Source: WHSW01 sp963767475
Lineage (GTDB): Bacteria; Actinomycetota; Thermoleophilia; Solirubrobacterales; 70-9
Length of the DNA stretch: 64,000 nucleotides
Direction of reading: 5' to 3'
NCBI GenBank assembly: GCA_963767475.1
Contig: CAVYEI010000005.1
Location: 434,001 to 498,000, forward strand
In this document: piece by piece, positions 8,268 to 15,553 of the stretch
How positions within the stretch are numbered: position 1 is the first letter of the stretch
How the letters are laid out: every line of letters begins with the position of its first letter
Notes under the pieces: model-generated
Database searches by the model: none
Told to the model about the DNA's origin: nothing
What the model saw: the letters and a program-made list of their open reading frames with translations, nothing else
Position numbers and translations under genes: made by a program

Positions 8268-8317
8268 GCCTCAACAGCGGCGCGGCTCGGCTTCGTCCTT
8301 CGGACTCCGCCTCACAG
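8268..8317. repeat. Dispersed palindromic repeat, copy 1
   Basis: A 50-base intergenic element beginning GCCTCAACAGCGGC and ending CTCCGCCTCACAG. A second copy lies at 38933-38983. The centre folds as GGC-TTC-GTCC-TTC-GGAC-TCC-GCC. In the other copy the inner stem is GCGC/GCGC instead of GTCC/GGAC, so the pairing is kept while the sequence changes. It lies between two minus-strand genes, directly beside the strong hairpin at 8320-8347. Confidence 0.6.
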
Positions 8318-8319
8318 AC

Positions 8320-8347
8320 GCGGACCGGGCCCGAAGACCCGGTCCGC
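8320..8347 (+). terminator. Strong hairpin, terminator-like
   Basis: A perfect 10-bp stem, GCGGACCGGG and CCCGGTCCGC, with an 8-base loop (8330-8337), followed on the plus strand by GTTTTCC. The short T run points to the plus strand, although both flanking genes are on the minus strand. On the minus strand it lies 25 nt after the DUF378 stop and could also end that transcript. Confidence 0.55.
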
Positions 8348-8371
8348 GTTTTCCTCACCTGATCTGAGTCG

Positions 8372-8602
8372 TCAGACGCTGCGTGGATGCGGTCCGCGCC
8401 CGATGTGCAGCTCGTCGAGGAGCCTGGGCACGAAGGTCAGCGCCGAGAGCCCGAAGAGCACGTAGACCACATCGGTCACGGTGCCGGTGCCGAAGATCTC
8501 GGTGATCACGTTGGTGTCGAACAGGGCGACGATTGCCCAGTTGAGCGCCGCGATGATCATCAGCATCAGGGCGACGGGCTCGAGCTTCTTCACAGTTTCC
8601 AT
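8372..8602 (-). CDS. DUF378 family small membrane protein
   Basis: 76 residues from ATG 8602, chosen because GAGGTAAGG precedes it; an upstream in-frame ATG at 8632 lacks this. Two hydrophobic segments (LEPVALMLMIIAALNWAIVALF and VVYVLFGLSALTFV) flank a short polar loop, which is the DUF378 pattern including the conserved G/ALNWAIVALF stretch. It is an inner-membrane protein of unknown role. The upstream region holds several perfect inverted repeats (8619-8693), so it may be controlled at the leader. Confidence 0.82.
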   Translation of the reverse strand: METVKKLEPVALMLMIIAALNWAIVALFDTNVITEIFGTGTVTDVVYVLFGLSALTFVPRLLDELHIGRGPHPRSV

Positions 8603-8618
8603 CTGCCTTACCTCGCCT

Positions 8619-8693
8619 TTCGTACGAAGCATGTCCGCACGTCTATGTGCGGATCGTTACGAGCATTTACACCGCTCGTAATCGGGCGTTACG
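8619..8693 (-). promoter_or_regulatory. Cluster of perfect inverted repeats upstream of the DUF378 gene
   Basis: Three palindromes stand in a row: TTCGTACGAA (8619-8628), TCCGCAC-N6-GTGCGGA (8634-8653) and TTACGAGC-N9-GCTCGTAA (8657-8681). The last arm can instead pair with TTACG at 8689-8693. Reading on the minus strand they lie between the panB stop and the DUF378 start. They may end the panB transcript, act as operators, or form alternative leader structures. Confidence 0.45.
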
Positions 8694-8704
8694 GGTGCTT
8701 CGGT

Positions 8705-9607
8705 TCAGATCTCGGTCGCCGACCAGTCGCCGCCGAACGGGTCGGCGCTGGCGAGGCTCTCGTGCTCGATGTAGCGGCGAAACGCCTGCAGCTCCTCGGG
8801 CTCGATCGAGTACGTGTGCTCGGGCCCGGGGAAGGCACGTCCACGGACCTCGGCGGTGTACTCGCCGACCGCCCGCACCATCTCCTCGCGCAGCTCCGCG
8901 TAGGGCTTGACGAACTTCGGCGTATGGCCGCCGTAGATCCCGAGCAGGTCGTGCCAGACAAGCACCTGGCCGTCGGTGCCGACCCCGGCGCCGATCCCGA
9001 TCACCGGGATGCTGAGCTTCGCCGTCAGCACCTCGCTGACCTCGGCGGGCACCGCCTCGAAGACGATCGCGAAGCAACCCGCGGCCTGAAGGGCGAGCGC
9101 CTCCTCGGCGATCTGCACGGCCTGGTCCGCGGTCTTGCCCTGTGCTTTGAAGCCGCCGAGGGCGGTCGCCGTCTGCGGGGTGAGGCCGACGTGACCCATC
9201 ACCGGGATGCCCGCCCGGATGATCGCCCGGGCACGCTCGACCGAGGAACCGCCGCGCTCGAGCTTGACCACGTCGCAGCCGGCCTCCTTGACGTAACGCA
9301 TCGCCGTCGCGATCGCCTGTTCGTTGGAGGTCTCATAGGAGCCGAAGGGAAGGTCGCCGACCAGCAGCGGCGTCTGCAGCCCCCGCCGCACCGCCTTCGT
9401 CAGCACGAGCATCTCGTCGACGCTCACCGGTGTGGTCGAGGTGTGGCCGAGCACGGTCATCGCCGCGGTGTCGCCGACCAGGACCAGGTCGACGCCCGCG
9501 GCCTCGGCTACCTCTGCCGAGGGAAAGTCGTAAGCGGTGACCATCACGATCGGCTCCGCGTTCAGCTTCATCACCGCCAGCCGCGGCAGGGTCATCGTTG
9601 TCTGCAT
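8705..9607 (-). CDS. panB: 3-methyl-2-oxobutanoate hydroxymethyltransferase
   Basis: 300 residues. It transfers a hydroxymethyl group from 5,10-methylene-THF to alpha-ketoisovalerate, giving ketopantoate, the first step of pantothenate synthesis in the cytoplasm. Family landmarks are VMVTAYDFPSAEVAEAAG, LVGDTAAMTVLGHTST, VVKLERG, GHVGLTPQ, the catalytic FEAVP and the IGIGAG stretch followed by GQVLVWHDLLGI. The length is slightly above average because of a C-terminal tail. It starts 10 nt after the panC stop, so panC and panB share a message. Confidence 0.95.
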   Translation of the reverse strand: MQTTMTLPRLAVMKLNAEPIVMVTAYDFPSAEVAEAAGVDLVLVGDTAAMTVLGHTSTTPVSVDEMLVLTKAVRRGLQTPLLVGDLPFGSYETSNEQAIATAMRYVKEAGCDVVKLERGGSSVERARAIIRAGIPVMGHVGLTPQTATALGGFKAQGKTADQAVQIAEEALALQAAGCFAIVFEAVPAEVSEVLTAKLSIPVIGIGAGVGTDGQVLVWHDLLGIYGGHTPKFVKPYAELREEMVRAVGEYTAEVRGRAFPGPEHTYSIEPEELQAFRRYIEHESLASADPFGGDWSATEI

Positions 9608-9617
9608 TGGTTCCTCT

Positions 9618-10505
9618 CTATTCGGCCGGCGCCGCCTCGGCGTCGCCGGTTCGTCCGATCACAACGTTGTCGATCAATCTCGCGGGGCCCACCCGGGCCG
9701 CGACGGCGACCACGATCGGTCGCCCGTTGAAGCTCTGCACCGGGGAAAGATCATCGGCGTCGCGCGCCTCCAGGTACTCGGGCTCGATGCCCGCGGCCGT
9801 GAGCTCGGCGCGTGCCACCGCCAGCACGGAGTCGAGCGCGCGCTCACCGCCGTCGACCGCCGCCCGCGCCGCCTCCAGGGCCCGGTTGATTGCCGCTGCC
9901 CTCTCACGCTCGCCCTCGTCGAGGTAGGCGTTGCGGGAGCTCATCGCCAGGCCGCTCGGCTCGCGCACCGTCTCGACGACGACGATCTCGATGCCGAAGT
10001 CGAGATCGCGGACCATGCGCCTGATCACGATCGCCTGCTGCGAGTCCTTCTGGCCGAAGAACGCCAGGTCGGGGCGGACGGTGTTGAAGAGCTTTGCGAC
10101 GACGGTGGTGACGCCGCGGAAATGCTCGGGTCCGCGCAGGGTGCGGTCGCCCTCGAGCACGTCTGTGAGCGCACCGCCGACTTCGACCGTGGTCGCGAAT
10201 CCGTCGGGGTAGACCTCGGCCACCGCCGGGGCGTAGACGATGTCGACGCCGGCCGCCCCGGCGAGCGCGAGGTCGCGAGCCTCGTCGCGCGGGTAGGCGT
10301 CGAGATCCTCGCCGGGCTTGAACTGGGTCGGGTTCACGAACAAGCTCATGACCACGAGCCCGGAGCGCCGGCGAGCCGCTTCGAGCAGCGCCAGGTGGCC
10401 GTCGTGCAGGGCGCCCATCGTCGGCACGAGGCCGATCGGGGTGCCGTCGCGCCGCGCCGGCGCGAGCTCGGCGCCCAGCTCCGCCTTCGTGCGCACGACC
10501 TTCAT
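9618..10505 (-). CDS. panC: Pantothenate synthetase (pantoate-beta-alanine ligase)
   Basis: 295 residues. It joins pantoate and beta-alanine with ATP via pantoyl adenylate. The nucleotide-binding PTMGALHDGHLAL motif (HIGH-like) lies at about residues 28-40. Other landmarks are FVNPTQFKPGEDLDAYPR, FFGQKDSQQ and the KMSKS-equivalent SSRNAYL. ATG 10505 overlaps the stop of the DUF2520 gene as ATGA, and panB follows, giving the common actinobacterial order DUF2520-panC-panB. Confidence 0.96.
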   Translation of the reverse strand: MKVVRTKAELGAELAPARRDGTPIGLVPTMGALHDGHLALLEAARRRSGLVVMSLFVNPTQFKPGEDLDAYPRDEARDLALAGAAGVDIVYAPAVAEVYPDGFATTVEVGGALTDVLEGDRTLRGPEHFRGVTTVVAKLFNTVRPDLAFFGQKDSQQAIVIRRMVRDLDFGIEIVVVETVREPSGLAMSSRNAYLDEGERERAAAINRALEAARAAVDGGERALDSVLAVARAELTAAGIEPEYLEARDADDLSPVQSFNGRPIVVAVAARVGPARLIDNVVIGRTGDAEAAPAE

Positions 10506-11305
10506 CGCTGCCCCCGCCGCGCGAGCTCGCGTGTGCGCTCGGCGAGCGCCTCGTAGAGCGGCACGAGCTCGGGCGCGGTCTCGGCGAGCGCCTCGAGGTG
10601 GCGGGCGACGGTGGCCTCGTCGCCGCGCGCGATCGGACCAGTGAGCGCGGCGGCCCCGTGCTCGGACCAGTTCGCGGCCGTGCGCAGGACCAGCGGTGCG
10701 AGCAGCTCACGCGCGTCGGCGACCCCGAGCTCGCCGAGCAGCCCGGCCGCCGATTCCTCCAGCGCGACGAGGAAGTTCGAGGCCATTGCGGCGGCGGCGT
10801 GGTAGGCCGCCCGATGCGCTTCGGGGATCTCGAAGGCGCGCATCCCGAGCTCGTCAGCCAGCGATCGCGCAAGCTCGAGCGCCTCGGCGCTGGAGCCCGA
10901 GATCGCGCAGGGACAGCCGGTGAAGTCGGTGTTCGGATCGGGAACGGTCTGCAGCGGGTGAAGCGAGAACGTGGCTACCCCCGCCGCCGCGAGCGGGCCG
11001 AGCGCCTCCAGGGTCGAGGCACCGCTGGTATGGCCGGCGAAGCGAAGCGGCGGCACCGCGGGCACGAGCGCCGCGGCGGCCTCGGTGATCGCCTCGTCGG
11101 GCACGCACAGCAACACCGCCTCGGCTTCTCGCGCGGCGCTGAGCGCGTCGGCGCGACTGGCGAGCGTCAGGCTCAGCCCGGCGCTCTGTCCCGCAGCCGC
11201 CAGCGAGGAGCCGACCCGGCCCGCGCCCACGACAACGAAAGCCGGTAGATCGGCGTCATGCGCGGCTGCGCTCGGGGTCGGGTAATCCCGTTCCAGTTCC
11301 CGCAT
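10502..11305 (-). CDS. Rossmann-like / DUF2520 protein of the pantothenate operon
   Basis: 267 residues from ATG 11305, with no convincing ribosome site; a start at 11425 is also open. An NAD(P)-binding Rossmann motif (VVVGAGRVGSSLAAA) lies near residue 25. The middle has LLCVPDEAITEAAAAL, AGHTSGAS and FSLHPLQTVPDP, and the C-terminal half is the helical DUF2520 domain (HRAAYHAAAAMASNFLVAL). This family is often found with panC and panB and resembles ketopantoate reductase in layout, so it may supply pantoate. That assignment is inference from position. Overlaps panC by 4 nt. Confidence 0.85.
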   Translation of the reverse strand: MRELERDYPTPSAAAHDADLPAFVVVGAGRVGSSLAAAGQSAGLSLTLASRADALSAAREAEAVLLCVPDEAITEAAAALVPAVPPLRFAGHTSGASTLEALGPLAAAGVATFSLHPLQTVPDPNTDFTGCPCAISGSSAEALELARSLADELGMRAFEIPEAHRAAYHAAAAMASNFLVALEESAAGLLGELGVADARELLAPLVLRTAANWSEHGAAALTGPIARGDEATVARHLEALAETAPELVPLYEALAERTRELARRGQR

Positions 11306-11439
11306 TGGAGATACCAGACGGCTGCTGAGTCTTTCGGGGCGCTTGCCGGAACCGGCCGGCGTTCTCGTCCACGCCCTCACGGGTCGCGGCGTGCGCGGAA
11401 TGTTAGCGGTCACCGCCGAGGCCATGAGGCGGTCGGGTT

Positions 11440-11445
11440 TACCAT
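11440..11445 (+). promoter_or_regulatory. Start-proximal -10 element of the FmdB-like gene
   Basis: TACCAT lies 6 nt before GTG 11452, with no Shine-Dalgarno. The spacing suits a leaderless transcript beginning at the start codon. Confidence 0.45.
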
Positions 11446-11451
11446 CGCGGG

Positions 11452-11715
11452 GTGCCGATCTACGAGTTTCGCTGCGCTGCCTGCGGTCAGCGCTTCGACG
11501 CCCTGGTCGACGTCGGGACCGAGGCGATCGAATGCCGGATCTGCGGCGCGACGGGCGCCGCGCGGGTGTACTCGCCCCAGGCGGCGCCGTTCGGACTGGT
11601 CAAGTCGTCCGGATCGGCGCGCCGTCAGGAGCAGCAGAACGAGAACCTTCGCCGGCGCACCAAGGCGGACTTCAAGGCGCGGCGCAAGCGCGCCCGGGAG
11701 GGTGGGGCGGGATGA
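11452..11715 (+). CDS. FmdB-type zinc-ribbon regulatory protein
   Basis: 87 residues from GTG 11452. The N-terminal half is a zinc ribbon: MPIYEFRC with CxxC at 8/11 and 28/31 (CAACG, CRICG). The C-terminal half is very basic (KADFKARRKRARE), suggesting nucleic-acid contact. FmdB was named for a putative regulator of formamidase, but members are widespread and their role is unsettled. Its stop overlaps the uracil-DNA glycosylase start as ATGA, so it heads the long plus-strand gene run. Confidence 0.88.
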   Translation: MPIYEFRCAACGQRFDALVDVGTEAIECRICGATGAARVYSPQAAPFGLVKSSGSARRQEQQNENLRRRTKADFKARRKRAREGGAG

Positions 11716-12389
11716 GCGCGCCGGCCGAGCAGCGCCGCGAGCAGCTGGTCGCGCTCTACGAGGAGGTCTCCGAATGCGAGCGCTGCCCGCTTCACGCCGG
11801 GCGCACGAAGGCCGTCTTCGGCGCCGGTAACGCCGACGCTGAGCTGATGTTCGTCGGCGAGGCCCCCGGGGCCGAGGAGGATCGCCAGGGGCTGCCGTTC
11901 GTCGGCCGCGCCGGCCAGCTGCTCAACCAGCTGCTGGAGGAGATCGGGATGAAGCGCGAGGACGCGTTCGTCGCCAACGTGCTCAAGTCGAGGCCTCCGG
12001 GCAACCGCGATCCCCAGCCGGAGGAAATCGAGGCCTGCTGGCCGTACCTCGAGCGCCAGATCCAGCTGATCGAGCCACGGGTGATCGCGACCCTGGGCAA
12101 CTTCGCGACCAAGAAGATCACCGGCAACCAGACCGGGATCACCAGGGTGAGGGGGACGCCCCAGGTGCACGAGATCGCCGGACGGACCCTGTTCGTGTTC
12201 CCCCTGCTGCACCCGGCGGCCGCGCTGCGGACGCCGTCGCTGGTCGAGACCCTGCGCGAGGACTTCGCCAAGCTGCCCGGGCTGATCTCCGAATCGCTTC
12301 CCGAGCTCGAGCCGCCCGTGCCGGCCGAGGAAGCCGGCGACGAGCCCGCGCGCCGCGACCCCGACAGCCAGCTCGACCTGTTCGCTTGA
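11712..12389 (+). CDS. Uracil-DNA glycosylase, family 4-like
   Basis: 225 residues from ATG 11712 (ATGA overlap). It removes uracil from DNA to start base-excision repair. Motif A is seen as GEAPGAEEDRQGLPFVGRAG and motif B as HPAAALR. Family 4 enzymes bind a 4Fe-4S cluster by four cysteines. Here Cys22 and Cys25 (CERC) and Cys109 (EACW) are present, but the third position, normally KCRPPGNR, reads KSRPPGNR with Ser93. The cluster may therefore be altered or lost. The C-terminus is an acidic extension ending QLDLFA. Confidence 0.88.
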   Translation: MSAPAEQRREQLVALYEEVSECERCPLHAGRTKAVFGAGNADAELMFVGEAPGAEEDRQGLPFVGRAGQLLNQLLEEIGMKREDAFVANVLKSRPPGNRDPQPEEIEACWPYLERQIQLIEPRVIATLGNFATKKITGNQTGITRVRGTPQVHEIAGRTLFVFPLLHPAAALRTPSLVETLREDFAKLPGLISESLPELEPPVPAEEAGDEPARRDPDSQLDLFA

Positions 12390-12823
12390 CCGTCGAGAGC
12401 TCGGACGGCCCGCGGGCGACGGAGGCCATGGGAGCGCGGCTGGCGGCCGCGCTCGAGCCCGGAGACGTCGTGCTGATCAGCGGCGAGCTCGGCAGCGGCA
12501 AGACGACGCTCGTGCGCGGCGCCTGCCGGGCGCTGGGGGTGAGCGAGCCGATCGCCTCGCCGACGTTCACGATCGGCCGCCGCTATCGCGGCGAGCGCCA
12601 CCCGATCGCCCACCTCGATCTGTACCGGCTCGACGGCCTCGCCGGTGAGGAGCCCGGGCTCCTCGACGACTACCTGGCGCCGGACGCGATCGCCTTTGTC
12701 GAGTGGCCCGAGCTTGCCGGCGGGCTCGAGCTCGCCGACGGCGTCAGGGTCGCCCTCCGGGTGACGCTCCGCCACGCCGGCGGCGACCTGCGGGAGATCG
12801 ACGTCGGGCCCGTGAACGACTAG
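12386..12823 (+). CDS. tsaE: tRNA N6-threonylcarbamoyladenosine ATPase TsaE
   Basis: 145 residues from TTG 12386 (TTGA overlap). TsaE is the ATPase that supports TsaB-TsaD in making t6A at position 37 of ANN-decoding tRNAs. The P-loop GELGSGKTTLVRG lies at about residues 33-45. SPTFTI, HLDLYRL and FVEWPE follow, all family landmarks. It stands upstream of tsaB, rimI and tsaD in the usual order. A convergent lipoprotein gene is inserted between tsaE and tsaB, and tsaB has its own candidate promoter. Confidence 0.94.
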   Translation: MTVESSDGPRATEAMGARLAAALEPGDVVLISGELGSGKTTLVRGACRALGVSEPIASPTFTIGRRYRGERHPIAHLDLYRLDGLAGEEPGLLDDYLAPDAIAFVEWPELAGGLELADGVRVALRVTLRHAGGDLREIDVGPVND

Positions 12824-13074
12824 TTCTCGGAGTCGGTGGTCGTCGACGTGGTTTCGTCGTCGCCGTCGATCTCGTCCTCGAGCTCCTGAGCCTCGTCCTG
12901 GATGTCCTCACCCGCCTCCTGAGCCTCGTCTCGGATGTCCTCGCCGGCCTCCTTGATGTCGTTCGTCGCCTGGTCGAGGTCGTCCTCGCCGCAGCCGGTC
13001 CACGCGGCTCCCGCAGCGGCGATTGCAAGCACGCCGAGCGCGGTCTTCGCCCGGTTTGCCTTCAGCCTGCTCAT
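12820..13074 (-). CDS. Small acidic lipoprotein with heptad-like repeats
   Basis: 84 residues from ATG 13074, preceded by GGAAGGG. The N-terminus is a signal peptide ending in a lipobox-like AAWTGC. The mature part is made of near-repeats of EAGEDIRDEAQ / EAGEDIQDEAQELEDEI and ends in a Thr/Ser tail. It is predicted to form an acidic amphipathic helix anchored at the membrane. It sits on the opposite strand between tsaE and tsaB, overlapping tsaE by 4 nt at its end. Function unknown. Confidence 0.72.
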   Translation of the reverse strand: MSRLKANRAKTALGVLAIAAAGAAWTGCGEDDLDQATNDIKEAGEDIRDEAQEAGEDIQDEAQELEDEIDGDDETTSTTTDSEN

Positions 13075-13109
13075 CCATTCACCCTTCCGTTGTGATTGCG
13101 ACGCGGCTC

Positions 13110-13115
13110 TAGTCT
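13110..13115 (+). promoter_or_regulatory. Start-proximal -10 element of tsaB
   Basis: TAGTCT lies 7 nt before ATG 13123, with no Shine-Dalgarno. It fits leaderless transcription of the tsaB-rimI-tsaD-rex run, separated from tsaE by a convergent gene. Confidence 0.45.
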
Positions 13116-13122
13116 GACGCGC

Positions 13123-13839
13123 ATGAACGACGGTGTGATTCTCGGCCTCGACACGGCGACGTCCGATGCCGTCGTCGCGGTCACGATCGGCGGCGAGACG
13201 GTCGCCGAGGGGCGGGCCGAGCCCGAGCCCGGCGGCCGGCCCAGACACGCCGCGATGCTGCTCACGCAGGTGGAGGGTGTCGTCGCCGCGGCGGGAGGCT
13301 GGGAGCGGATCGAGATGCTCGCGGTCGGGATCGGCCCCGGCACCTTCACCGGCCTGCGGATCGGGATCGCGACCGCGCGGGCGCTGGGCCAGGGCCGCGG
13401 GCTGGCGATCGCCCCGGTCGGCTCGCTCGCGGCGCTCGCCCGGGGGATCGGCGAGGGCGCGCCCGGGCGCTCGCGCCTGGCGCTGATCGACGCTCGCCGC
13501 ACCGAGGTCTTCGCGGCGCTGTTCGACGACCGCGGCGATCAGGTCTGGGAGCCGTTCGTGGCTTCGCCGGCGGAGCTGGCCGAGCGGGTGGGCGAGCTTT
13601 CGCAGGCACCGCTGGCGGGCGGTGACGGCTCGCTACGATTTCGCCAGCAGCTCGAGTCCGCGGGCGTGGAGGTACTTCCCGATGCGGATCCGGCCCACAG
13701 AATGGCGGCACGGCACGTTTGCGCCCTCGCCGCCTCGATCGAGCCGGGGCTGCCAACAGAAGTCAGACCGGCCTATTTGAGACGACCCGACGCGGAGCTA
13801 TGGCGTGAGCAACGAGATCGCAACCCCGGGCCCGGCTGA
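13123..13839 (+). CDS. tsaB: tRNA t6A synthesis protein TsaB
   Basis: 238 residues from ATG 13123. TsaB is the inactive-kinase-like partner that dimerises with TsaD for t6A formation. The N-terminus GLDTATSDAVVAVTIGG is the ASKHA beta-hairpin. RHAAMLLTQVEGVV and GIGPGTFTGLRIGIATARAL are the conserved dimer-interface segments, followed by LIDARRTEVFAALFD. The C-terminal half is poorly conserved, as is usual. The rimI gene starts inside its last 35 bases. Confidence 0.94.
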   Translation: MNDGVILGLDTATSDAVVAVTIGGETVAEGRAEPEPGGRPRHAAMLLTQVEGVVAAAGGWERIEMLAVGIGPGTFTGLRIGIATARALGQGRGLAIAPVGSLAALARGIGEGAPGRSRLALIDARRTEVFAALFDDRGDQVWEPFVASPAELAERVGELSQAPLAGGDGSLRFRQQLESAGVEVLPDADPAHRMAARHVCALAASIEPGLPTEVRPAYLRRPDAELWREQRDRNPGPG

Positions 13840-14308
13840 CGCCGCGGGCGTCTCCGCGGGCGCGGTGCGGCGACTCGTCTACGGCGACCTGCCGGCGGTG
13901 CTCGCGATCGAGCGACGCTCGTTTCAGACGCCGTGGTCGCTGGCGATGTTCGTGCTCGAGCTCTCGAAGCCCTCGGGGATCTGCCTCGGGATCGCCGACG
14001 AGCGCGGCGGGCTGGCCGCCTATTTGATCTGCTCGCGCTACGCCGACGTCTGGCACCTGATGAACATCGCCGTGGTGCCCGAGCGACGCCGCCAGGGAAT
14101 CGCCAAGCAGCTGATGGCGAGCCTCTTCGAGGCCGCCGGCGCCGGCGCCCGGTTCACGCTCGAGGTGCGGACCTCGAACACGCCTGCGATCGAGATGTAC
14201 GAGCGCTTCGGCTTCCGGCCCGCCGGACATCGCCGCCGCTACTACCACGACAACGGCGAGGACGCTCTGATCATGTGGCTCGAGGGCCAGCCCGCCACCC
14301 TGGCTTGA
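13805..14308 (+). CDS. rimI: Ribosomal-protein-alanine N-acetyltransferase RimI
   Basis: 167 residues from GTG 13805, overlapping tsaB by 35 nt. It has a GNAT fold with MNIAVVPERRRQGIAKQLM (acetyl-CoA pyrophosphate loop, RRQGIA), LEVRTSNTPAIEMYERFGF and RRRYYHDNGEDALIMWL, which are typical of RimI. The family acetylates the N-terminus of ribosomal protein S18. Placement between tsaB and tsaD is the classic bacterial arrangement. The first 20 residues are an Ala-rich extension, so the start could be slightly internal. Confidence 0.93.
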   Translation: MSNEIATPGPADAAGVSAGAVRRLVYGDLPAVLAIERRSFQTPWSLAMFVLELSKPSGICLGIADERGGLAAYLICSRYADVWHLMNIAVVPERRRQGIAKQLMASLFEAAGAGARFTLEVRTSNTPAIEMYERFGFRPAGHRRRYYHDNGEDALIMWLEGQPATLA

Positions 14309-15321
14309 GCATCATCCTCGCGCTCGAGACCTCGTGTGACGACACCTGCGCGGCGGTGGTCGACGGCGGCGCGGTCCGCTCGAACGTGATCTCGTCGCAG
14401 GCCGCCGCCCACGAGCAATTCGGCGGCATCGTCCCCGAGGTGGCGTCGCGCCACCACCTCGAGCTCATCAACCCGGTCATCGATGCGGCGCTCGGCGACG
14501 CCGGGATCGAGCTCGGCGAGGTCGACTCGTTCGCGGTCACCCGGGGGCCGGGGCTGATCGGGGCCCTGCTGGTCGGCGTCAGCACGGCCAAGGGGCTCGC
14601 GGCGGCCGGCGGCAAGCCGCTCTGCGGGGTCGACCATCTGCAGGGCCACGTCGCCGCCAACTTTCTCGAGCCGGACCCGATCGAGCCGCCGTTCCTTTGC
14701 CTGGTGGCGAGCGGCGGGCATACGCTGCTCGCCGGGGTGACCTCCCACGATTCCCACCGCGTGCTCGGCCAGACGCTCGACGACGCCGCCGGCGAGGCGC
14801 TCGACAAGGCAGCGCGGCTGCTCGATCTCGGCTACCCGGGCGGCCCGGCGATCGAGCGAGAGGCGCTCGTCGGCGACCCGCTGGCATTCGAGTTCCCGGT
14901 CGCGATGGCCAACGACCCGAGCCTCGACTTCAGCTTCAGCGGGTTGAAGACGGCGCTGCTGTACGCCGTTCGCGACCTGGGCCCGGAGGCGACCCGGGAA
15001 CGCCGCGCCGACCTCGCGGCCAGCTTTCAGGCGGCGGTGGTCGACCAGCTGGTGACCAAGCTCCGCCGCGCCGCCCGCGGCGGCAGCCGACGCCGGCGCA
15101 GCGCCGCCGACGCCTGGCAGGCGGTCGCTCTCGGGGGCGGGGTGGCGGCAAACACGCTCCTGCGCGATCGGGTGGGCGAGCTCTGCGAGCGCGAGGGGCT
15201 GGCGCTGAAGCTGGTCGCGCGCGAGCTCTGCACCGACAACGCGGCGATGATCGGATCGGCCGCGCGGTTTCTCGAGCCGACCGCGTTCCCCGGTTATCTG
15301 GATTGGGATGCCGATGTCTGA
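14305..15321 (+). CDS. tsaD: tRNA N6-adenosine threonylcarbamoyltransferase TsaD
   Basis: 338 residues from TTG 14305, overlapping rimI as TTGA. TsaD transfers threonylcarbamoyl to A37 of tRNA. Landmarks are ALETSCDDT at the N-terminus, GGIVPEVASRHH, TRGPGLIGALLVG, the metal-binding VDHLQGH (HxxxH), FLCLVASGGHT, DDAAGEALDKAARLL and CTDNAAMIG. The length suits the family. The last codons overlap the glutaredoxin-like gene by 14 nt. Confidence 0.95.
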   Translation: MSIILALETSCDDTCAAVVDGGAVRSNVISSQAAAHEQFGGIVPEVASRHHLELINPVIDAALGDAGIELGEVDSFAVTRGPGLIGALLVGVSTAKGLAAAGGKPLCGVDHLQGHVAANFLEPDPIEPPFLCLVASGGHTLLAGVTSHDSHRVLGQTLDDAAGEALDKAARLLDLGYPGGPAIEREALVGDPLAFEFPVAMANDPSLDFSFSGLKTALLYAVRDLGPEATRERRADLAASFQAAVVDQLVTKLRRAARGGSRRRRSAADAWQAVALGGGVAANTLLRDRVGELCEREGLALKLVARELCTDNAAMIGSAARFLEPTAFPGYLDWDADV

Positions 15322-15553
15322 GCGGGTGGTGCTCTACGGCCGGCCGGGGTGCCACCTCTGCGACGAGGCTCGAATCGCGATCCTCGGCTTCGACGGGGTC
15401 GAGCTGCACGAGGTCGACATCGAATCCGAGGATCGCCTGCTCGCCGCGATGCTGGAACGGATTCCGGTGGTCGAGGTCGGAGGCCGAATCGTCAGCGAGC
15501 TGGAGTTCAACCGCGACGCATTTTCGGCGGCGCTTCATACTGTCTCGCCGTGA
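15308..15553 (+). CDS. Glutaredoxin-like (DUF836-type) thiol protein
   Basis: 81 residues from ATG 15308. It shows a thioredoxin-fold N-terminus (RVVLYGRPGCHLCDEAR) with a redox-active CHLC pair at Cys15/Cys18. EVDIESEDRLLAAMLERIPVVEV follows and contains the cis-Pro (IPVV). Such proteins are common next to rex and tsaD in actinobacteria. It probably takes part in cytoplasmic thiol-disulfide exchange; its partner is unknown. The rex start overlaps its stop as GTGA. Confidence 0.9.
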   Translation: MPMSERVVLYGRPGCHLCDEARIAILGFDGVELHEVDIESEDRLLAAMLERIPVVEVGGRIVSELEFNRDAFSAALHTVSP

